Below are positions 59,087 through 64,000 of a stretch of DNA of 64,000 nucleotides, one piece after another. The stretch's first letter is position 1, and every line of letters begins with the position of its first letter. Below the pieces are notes generated by a model. The model worked only from the letters and a program-made list of their open reading frames with translations. It had not been told where the DNA came from and ran no database searches. This DNA comes from Myxococcales bacterium (GTDB lineage: Bacteria > Myxococcota_A > UBA9042 > UBA3505), in contig PBVT01000083.1 of the NCBI GenBank assembly GCA_002728755.1, positions 1 through 64,000 on the forward strand, given 5' to 3'. Made by a program: the position numbers and the translations under genes.

Positions 59087-61000
59087 TCAGCTAAGCGTCA
59101 CGCTGCGACGACGGCGCGTCACAAAGAGCGTTGTGCAAAGCACGATAAGCCAGGCGATGGGTCCGTTACCGGAGCCATTGGAGCAACCGCCACCGGAACC
59201 GCCACTGGAGCATTTGCCATCGTCAACGTAGCCGTTGCAATCGTTGTCGATGCCATCACCACAGATTTCAGCAATCGGTTCGGGTGCGCTGCAGGTTCCC
59301 CAGCCACCGTTGGTGCAAGACATGATTCCGGTTCCACAAGCGCTGGAACAGGTCTCCTGGATACCTTCGTCAATCTTGCCATCACAATCGTTGTCCACAG
59401 AATCACAGACCTCAGCGGTCGGCTGCGGAGCCGTGCACTCGCCCCAGCTACCCAGGGTGCAGAACTGGTAACCAGTGCCACATGCCGTCTCACAACTATG
59501 CTGCAGAGCTTCGTCGATCATGCCGTCACAGTTGTTGTCCAGACCATCACAGGTCTCGACCTCTGGCTCTTTGGAGCACTCACCCCATACACCATTGGTG
59601 CATTTCTGGGTTCCGTTGCCACAGCTTGTCTCGCAGTCACGCTTGACGCTCTCATCAATGCTGCCATCACAGTCATTATCCAGACCGTCACAGACCTCAA
59701 GAGCTGGTTCCGACGAGCAGGTGGTCCAAAGACCTTCAACACATTGACGGGTTCCTAGACCACAGGAGGTCTCGCAGACAACCTGGAGCTCTTCGTCGAC
59801 CACGCCATCACAGTCATTATCCAGACCGTCACAGGTGTACTCTTCCATCTCGAACAGTTCCGGAACAGCGCACTTCCAGAGGCCCTCGTCACAAGTGGGA
59901 CCGCCGTAGGCACAAATTCCCAGAGCCGGGCATTCGAAGTCGGCAGGAACATCGTCATCCGAGTAGCATTCGATCTCAAGCGGTGGCGTGAAGGTAACAT
60001 CTTGTACGCTTACGCTGATCTGGTTTTCGCTATCGGGCCAGATCCACCAGGCCGGACGACGGAAGCCAGCACCAATGTTGATTTCTGCAATGTGAGCTGT
60101 CTCACCCTGCGGAGCCTGCACCACGATGAAGTACTCATGATAGGCACTATCGTTGGTGATGGTTCCATCCTCGGTTACAACCATATTCCACGTCATATTG
60201 GTCGCACCACCCTGTACCAGCATCTGCCATTTGTAGAGGGTTACGGTGTACTGACTGGAAACTTTGTAGGACTGGTTTACGTATCCTTTGCCCTGGATAT
60301 TGGCACCAACGGTCGCATCCTTAAGGTAACTCCCCTCTTTGAACGCGCCTTTGGCCTGGGCACTGGCGGAAGCATTCAGATCATAACCAGCAGAATAGGT
60401 TTCCTGAATCTCGATGACCTTTTCGGGCTCCCACTGGTAGTTCTGGAACGGAACGCTCCAGTCCCAACGAATGGCACCGTGTAGACCAGAAGACTCCATC
60501 TCCACGTTCACAGTCTGACAGGGGGTCAGTTCGTAGATCCACTCCTGAAAGATGTTGTCGCTATCGTGGCTCAGCTCCCAATCATCAACAGCATTCGGGG
60601 CCGACTTCACTTTCAAAACCATAACGTAGAAATCAGCGCTCTTGGGCACAGACGATTCAAACCAATAAAATTCGAGAACACCATCAACGGTATTGCCAGT
60701 ACCCAGATCGGTTGCACCAAAGAAGAAGGTATCTCCTTCCCAGTTACCGTAGGTCTGTACACAATCCTCGATCTCAAGAGCGTCACAGGCTGGACTCTCA
60801 AGCTCACTGTAAATGCCAGGTACTACATCTCCGCTGAACACTTCCTCACCGGATTTCAATACCCGAGCACCAATATAGGAAGTCTGCGCTCCGGTTACGC
60901 CCGGCACATCATTATTTGCAAATCCCTGCGTAGGAAGCAGCAGTACGGCCAAAAATCCAACAAATCCAAACAAACAAAAAAAACGATTACGAATATGCAT
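59087..61000 (-). CDS. MopE-repeat surface protein with MYXO-CTERM-like tail
   Basis: About 637 residues from ATG 61000, with AAGGGG 7 nt upstream (the frame extends to 61042). The signal peptide is FFCLFGFVGFLAVLLLPTQGFA. The N-terminal ~330 residues form a beta-rich domain of unknown type. Five CDGxDNDCDG repeats follow (CDGLDNDCDGVVDE, CDGLDNDCDGSIDE, CDGLDNNCDGMIDE, CDSVDNDCDGKIDE, CGDGIDNDCNGYVDD), each with CxxxCGxGxxxCxxGxW. The end is GGCSNGSG, a membrane helix (PIAWLIVLCTTLFV) and TRRRRS, the tripartite MYXO-CTERM sorting arrangement. Probably surface-anchored after processing. Confidence 0.85.
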   Translation of the reverse strand: MHIRNRFFCLFGFVGFLAVLLLPTQGFANNDVPGVTGAQTSYIGARVLKSGEEVFSGDVVPGIYSELESPACDALEIEDCVQTYGNWEGDTFFFGATDLGTGNTVDGVLEFYWFESSVPKSADFYVMVLKVKSAPNAVDDWELSHDSDNIFQEWIYELTPCQTVNVEMESSGLHGAIRWDWSVPFQNYQWEPEKVIEIQETYSAGYDLNASASAQAKGAFKEGSYLKDATVGANIQGKGYVNQSYKVSSQYTVTLYKWQMLVQGGATNMTWNMVVTEDGTITNDSAYHEYFIVVQAPQGETAHIAEINIGAGFRRPAWWIWPDSENQISVSVQDVTFTPPLEIECYSDDDVPADFECPALGICAYGGPTCDEGLWKCAVPELFEMEEYTCDGLDNDCDGVVDEELQVVCETSCGLGTRQCVEGLWTTCSSEPALEVCDGLDNDCDGSIDESVKRDCETSCGNGTQKCTNGVWGECSKEPEVETCDGLDNNCDGMIDEALQHSCETACGTGYQFCTLGSWGECTAPQPTAEVCDSVDNDCDGKIDEGIQETCSSACGTGIMSCTNGGWGTCSAPEPIAEICGDGIDNDCNGYVDDGKCSSGGSGGGCSNGSGNGPIAWLIVLCTTLFVTRRRRSVTLS

Positions 61001-61173
61001 AAAAAAACCCCTTTCATTATGCGGTCGGGGAAAATCCCCCAAAAAAGTTGGCGCTTTTTACTCGCTAGGCCTGTAGGCCGCAACACAATTCCCGTTAGCC
61101 CCCGTCATTCCTGGCCCTCTCCCTGTAAAGCTTCGCTCAACAACATCGCAAAAAACTGATTTTCCCCTACGTG

Positions 61174-61199
61174 CGAGTACGAGATTTATCTCGTACTCG
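61174..61199. repeat. Perfect inverted repeat, possible operator or hairpin
   Basis: CGAGTACGAGA (61174-61184) and TCTCGTACTCG (61189-61199) with a TTTA loop form an 11-bp perfect palindrome 174 bp upstream of the MopE/MYXO-CTERM start and 12 nt after the SDR gene's end. There is no T tract on either side, so it is less likely to be an intrinsic terminator. It may be a regulator site or an RNA-stabilising hairpin. Confidence 0.5.
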
Positions 61200-61210
61200 A
61201 CGGGATAATC

Positions 61211-62320
61211 CTAGATATCGCCTGTCTCCCGGAACCACGCCAAAGTGTCGCGAACACCTTCTCGAACATCCGGGTATCGGTATTGGTAACCAAGCTCTTT
61301 GCTCTTACGGTTTGAGATCCAATAACTGGAACCAATATACGTCGCTGACTGGACTTCAAGCATCTGCATTTTGGGGAAATTGAACTTACGTTCCAGCCAG
61401 GTCCAAAACTGCGCCGCAGGTACCGCAACAGCTCGATACATGGACAAACGGATGCCTGGCACATTCCAAAGCCGCCGACCAGAAACGAGAGCGATGTAGT
61501 GGAGAAAATCGCGGTAGGAAATGATGCTATCATCCACCACATTATAGTCCTCGCCGATGGACTCTTTTTTCTCGATTACAAAGCGTGCAAATCCCGCGAC
61601 ATCCTCCACATGCACCGACGTAGTCACTGCATTCTTGGCGTCGCTGGGTATCGCACGTAACAGGCCCTTTGCGATCAGTAGCATGATGCCTCCGTGACCA
61701 TAGCGACTACCACGTCCGTAGATCGGTGCTGGGCGAATCACCGTCAGAGGCAATCCATTATCCGCATATGCTTTCCAGAGAAGCTTCTCCTGTATCCATT
61801 TACTCTCTGAATATACATTGACCAGGTGGGTTCCGTCCGGGCCTTCCGCGTCCATTGCGGTGTTCTTCGGAGAAGAAGCCTTCTCGTCGAAGGGGAGATT
61901 GTGCTTTTTTCCCTCGGCGGCCGTATAGGGTTTTCCAAAGACCCCGCAGGTACTCCAATGCACGAAGCGTTTCAGATCCGCCTCGAGAGCCCAGGACAGC
62001 AGATTTCGCGTACCTTCTACGTTTACCGCCATCAAGGCTTCCCGTGTGGCACTATAGTCATAGAGCGATGCCACATGAAAGACATGGCTTATGTCGTATT
62101 CATTGAGCTGTTTCAATGAATCCGGATCCAATAAATCTGCCGACAAAAGAGTCAGCTTGGGATTGGCAGGATCGATCTTACATACCTTGAACCGCTCCTC
62201 CATCCCCTCAAAGGACTGGGCTCGATCCATGGCAATTACATCCTTACCGTCTTCAAGCAGCTGCCGGGTCAACGTACTACCCGAAAAACCCATGGCCCCT
62301 GTCACTAGATAGTATGCCAT
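61211..62320 (-). CDS. NAD-dependent epimerase/dehydratase (extended SDR)
   Basis: 369 residues. Rossmann nucleotide site TGAMGFSG (7-14), then DLLDPDSL, HVASLYDYSATREAL and a YSESK motif (around residue 174) for catalysis, with VIRPAPIYGRG afterwards. This is the extended SDR pattern of sugar-nucleotide epimerases and 3-beta-hydroxysteroid-type dehydrogenases; the substrate cannot be told. It lies 64 nt from the RNase HIII gene on the same strand. Confidence 0.9.
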   Translation of the reverse strand: MAYYLVTGAMGFSGSTLTRQLLEDGKDVIAMDRAQSFEGMEERFKVCKIDPANPKLTLLSADLLDPDSLKQLNEYDISHVFHVASLYDYSATREALMAVNVEGTRNLLSWALEADLKRFVHWSTCGVFGKPYTAAEGKKHNLPFDEKASSPKNTAMDAEGPDGTHLVNVYSESKWIQEKLLWKAYADNGLPLTVIRPAPIYGRGSRYGHGGIMLLIAKGLLRAIPSDAKNAVTTSVHVEDVAGFARFVIEKKESIGEDYNVVDDSIISYRDFLHYIALVSGRRLWNVPGIRLSMYRAVAVPAAQFWTWLERKFNFPKMQMLEVQSATYIGSSYWISNRKSKELGYQYRYPDVREGVRDTLAWFRETGDI

Positions 62321-62384
62321 TGATTATCGCCTTATCCCTGTAGTTCTGATTCGCCACGGTACGCGAACGAATACTGCGCCATTA

Positions 62385-63308
62385 TTAATCGGTCGCCCCA
62401 AGCTTGTCCGTAGTTGAAAAGTGCAATTTTGCAAAATCCTTCAGAGCGTCTCGACCATGCTCCTCGATGATTCGACGGCCCGCGGTGATAACGCCGGCCC
62501 CAGCCCCTTTCGGCACGGTAAACCCTGCTTTTTCTCCCAGTCTCTTCATCTGCCAGAGAAATTCCGCCCGAGCGATAATGGATGCGACCGCAACGGCGGG
62601 ATCCGACTCACCTTTGGTGCGTTGATGATACCGAATGGAGCGCCCTCTCTCTCCCAGGTAGCGACCAACAACACGTTCATCACGAGCAAACTGATCGCTC
62701 AGCGCGAACGTACAATCGGGCTCCTTCTCCAATAGATTCTCTAGAACCCGAGCATGCGCCCATCCCAGCAAGCGGTTTAGATTACCGATCTTGGCATAGA
62801 GATCATTATAACGAGCTACACCAATAACGATCTGTTCATAGCTGCAGCAGGCCTTCAGATCTGCCGCCATCTTCTTGATCTTGGCATCGGCGATCTTCTT
62901 ACTATCCGCGATCCCCAGCTCGCGAAGAAGGTCGACCTGGTCCCGATTGACCGCGGCCGCTGTGACCACAAGCGGCCCGAAGTAATCGCCTTTCCCCGTT
63001 TCATCAATACCGATCCATCGTGGGGGCTTCGGATCCGGATGAAGATCCATCGCATCTTGAAATGGATCAGCGAATACGATGGATAGGGTTTGGCCGGCGT
63101 CGATCTGCTCGGCCCATTCCTGCGCCCCAGCGCCCTGCAGGACCACCTTACCTTTGGTATAAAAGGTGGCCGTACAGTCCGTTCCCCGTGCGCGCCAAAG
63201 CGCATAGGGAGCCTCTCCGAATTCAAAATCCCCGTGCTCTAACAGACTGCGTATACGCGCCGCTTCGAGGGTGCTGATCGTTAATGTTATGGTCTTCTGA
63301 CCGCCCAT
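62385..63308 (-). CDS. rnhC: Ribonuclease HIII
   Basis: 307 residues from ATG 63308 (the frame is open to 63368, but RNase HIII usually begins at such a TITLT segment). The N-terminal ~90 residues are the TBP-like substrate-binding domain. The RNase H fold follows: IGIDETGKGDYFGPLVV (active-site Asp102, Glu103), LGIADSKKIADAK and ALSDQFARDE. The IDETGKGDYFGP signature separates RNase HIII from RNase HII. It removes RNA from RNA-DNA hybrids. Confidence 0.93.
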   Translation of the reverse strand: MGGQKTITLTISTLEAARIRSLLEHGDFEFGEAPYALWRARGTDCTATFYTKGKVVLQGAGAQEWAEQIDAGQTLSIVFADPFQDAMDLHPDPKPPRWIGIDETGKGDYFGPLVVTAAAVNRDQVDLLRELGIADSKKIADAKIKKMAADLKACCSYEQIVIGVARYNDLYAKIGNLNRLLGWAHARVLENLLEKEPDCTFALSDQFARDERVVGRYLGERGRSIRYHQRTKGESDPAVAVASIIARAEFLWQMKRLGEKAGFTVPKGAGAGVITAGRRIIEEHGRDALKDFAKLHFSTTDKLGATD

Positions 63309-63435
63309 GGCTGACGAGCATAAGCTCCTATACCCAAATGAGCAAGCGGGATCACTTCCATAAAACATTCCCCTTCAACCTTGCGCAGCACGACGAATCT
63401 ACAGTATGATAAGCAAAATTTTGAAGGAGTGTGTC
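63309..63435. other. Divergent intergenic region
   Basis: 127 bp between rnhC (minus) and the Tat lipoprotein (plus). No ORF; promoters for both must lie here. TTGAAGGAG just before 63436 is the ribosome site of the downstream gene. Confidence 0.4.
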
Positions 63436-64000
63436 ATGGGGGATATTGAAGCAAAAAATCGGCGAACATTCCTCTCAAATATGGCACGCTGGGCTACGGC
63501 CGGAGCTGCTCTATTTACCGTACCTGCTTGCGGTATTGAAGAGATACTCACTGAAGAGGAAGATCTTCTGATGCACGGACCCATTAAGGTCGCGGAGCGC
63601 TGGCTCAAGCTTCCTTTAGAGGTTGAGGCTCTACCCCTACTCGCCCCTTATGAGGACGGTTCTATTTTCCTTCGTTCCTGGGCCTTTGGTCATATTGTAC
63701 GTGGTCCAAAAGACCAGCTGGCTATCGTTATCGTAGATCTGGAGACCGGCGGTCACGCCGAGATCGAGCTCTTCAAACCAGAGCCAGATATCGCACCCGT
63801 GGCAGAGACCGCTCACTATGGACTCATCATCAATAATGGTGGTCTTGGAGACGTTTCTACACCACGCCATATTCGTCGTTTGGCACGAAAAGTTTCTCGA
63901 ATTATCTCCAGCAATGAAGAGAACGTGACTCTCTCCTGGCGGGTTCCGACCCTTTCAGAGAAAATGCCGAAACCCGGTGTGGAGAATCTAGAGCCGGCTG
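63436..64000 (+). CDS. Tat-dependent lipoprotein, N-terminal part (gene runs off the window end)
   Basis: The frame from ATG 63436 (AAGGAG 8 nt upstream) is open to the window end for 188 codons. It begins with a twin-arginine signal, NRRTFLSNMARWATAG, followed by AALFTVPACG, where the Cys is a plausible lipid site. The mature part shows alternating strands and helices (LEVEALPLLAPY, IFLRSWAFGHIVRG, LAIVIVDLETGG) with no recognised family. Tat export suggests a folded, cofactor-containing or fast-folding protein. The C-terminus is outside the window. Confidence 0.75.
   Translation, partial: MGDIEAKNRRTFLSNMARWATAGAALFTVPACGIEEILTEEEDLLMHGPIKVAERWLKLPLEVEALPLLAPYEDGSIFLRSWAFGHIVRGPKDQLAIVIVDLETGGHAEIELFKPEPDIAPVAETAHYGLIINNGGLGDVSTPRHIRRLARKVSRIISSNEENVTLSWRVPTLSEKMPKPGVENLEPA

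Overview
The window looks like chromosomal DNA of a Gram-negative, deltaproteobacterium-type organism (Myxococcota or Bradymonadota-like, probably uncultured). The reasons are the many lipoproteins with Ser/Thr/Asp/Gly-rich stalks, MopE-type CDGxDNDCDGxxDE repeats, CGDGxCNGxE repeats, Dictyostelium-type CTxDxC repeats, a MYXO-CTERM-like tail, an AgmX/PglI C-terminal domain, outer-membrane barrels and a Tat lipoprotein. The taxonomic placement is inference; no rRNA or tRNA gene was seen.

Layout. 1-2180: end of a BolA gene and a VanW-domain protein. 2181-3436: about 1.25 kb with no credible gene. Its sequence folds into many nested helices, opens after a plausible promoter, is closed end to end by a 14-bp helix and finishes in a strong intrinsic terminator. 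I read it as a giant structured noncoding RNA of about 1.2 kb, and it is the most novel-looking item here. 3437-5446: UvrD/Rep helicase. 5443-11246 (minus): a tightly overlapping operon of a coiled-coil protein, two BREX-like (DUF2791-type) P-loop ATPases and an Lhr-like helicase, plus an upstream unknown gene; this is a candidate defence or DNA-processing module. 11354-14636: poly-gamma-glutamate genes pgsB-pgsC-pgsW, the last with a 20-cysteine insert.

14638-21115: outer-membrane barrel, AgmX/PglI lipoprotein, a lipoprotein with a His/Cys peptidase-like dyad, and a glycoside-hydrolase lipoprotein. 21144-29788: multicopper oxidase, membrane-anchored pentaheme cytochrome, outer-membrane porin and PHP-domain lipoprotein, a possible surface redox/metal cluster. 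29812-41970: AI-2E family transporter, a clear MutH, several repeat lipoproteins including degenerate peptidase-like ones, a POTRA/Omp85 protein, an ABC-2 exporter and a small membrane protein.

42089-57157: large secreted or lipid-anchored proteins (18 and 3 CGDG repeats, Cys-rich lipoprotein, metzincin HEVGHTLGLRH protease, 11-repeat MopE-like protein, Kazal-domain lipoprotein) and a MOSC protein. 57311-59018: two paralogous Cys-rich small lipoproteins in an operon with a ferritin-like diiron protein. 59087-64000: MopE/MYXO-CTERM protein, SDR epimerase, RNase HIII and the start of a Tat lipoprotein.

Most of the window builds or decorates the cell surface. The helicase/ATPase module, UvrD, MutH and RNase HIII are the nucleic-acid part. 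All functions are read from sequence motifs by eye; no database search was run.
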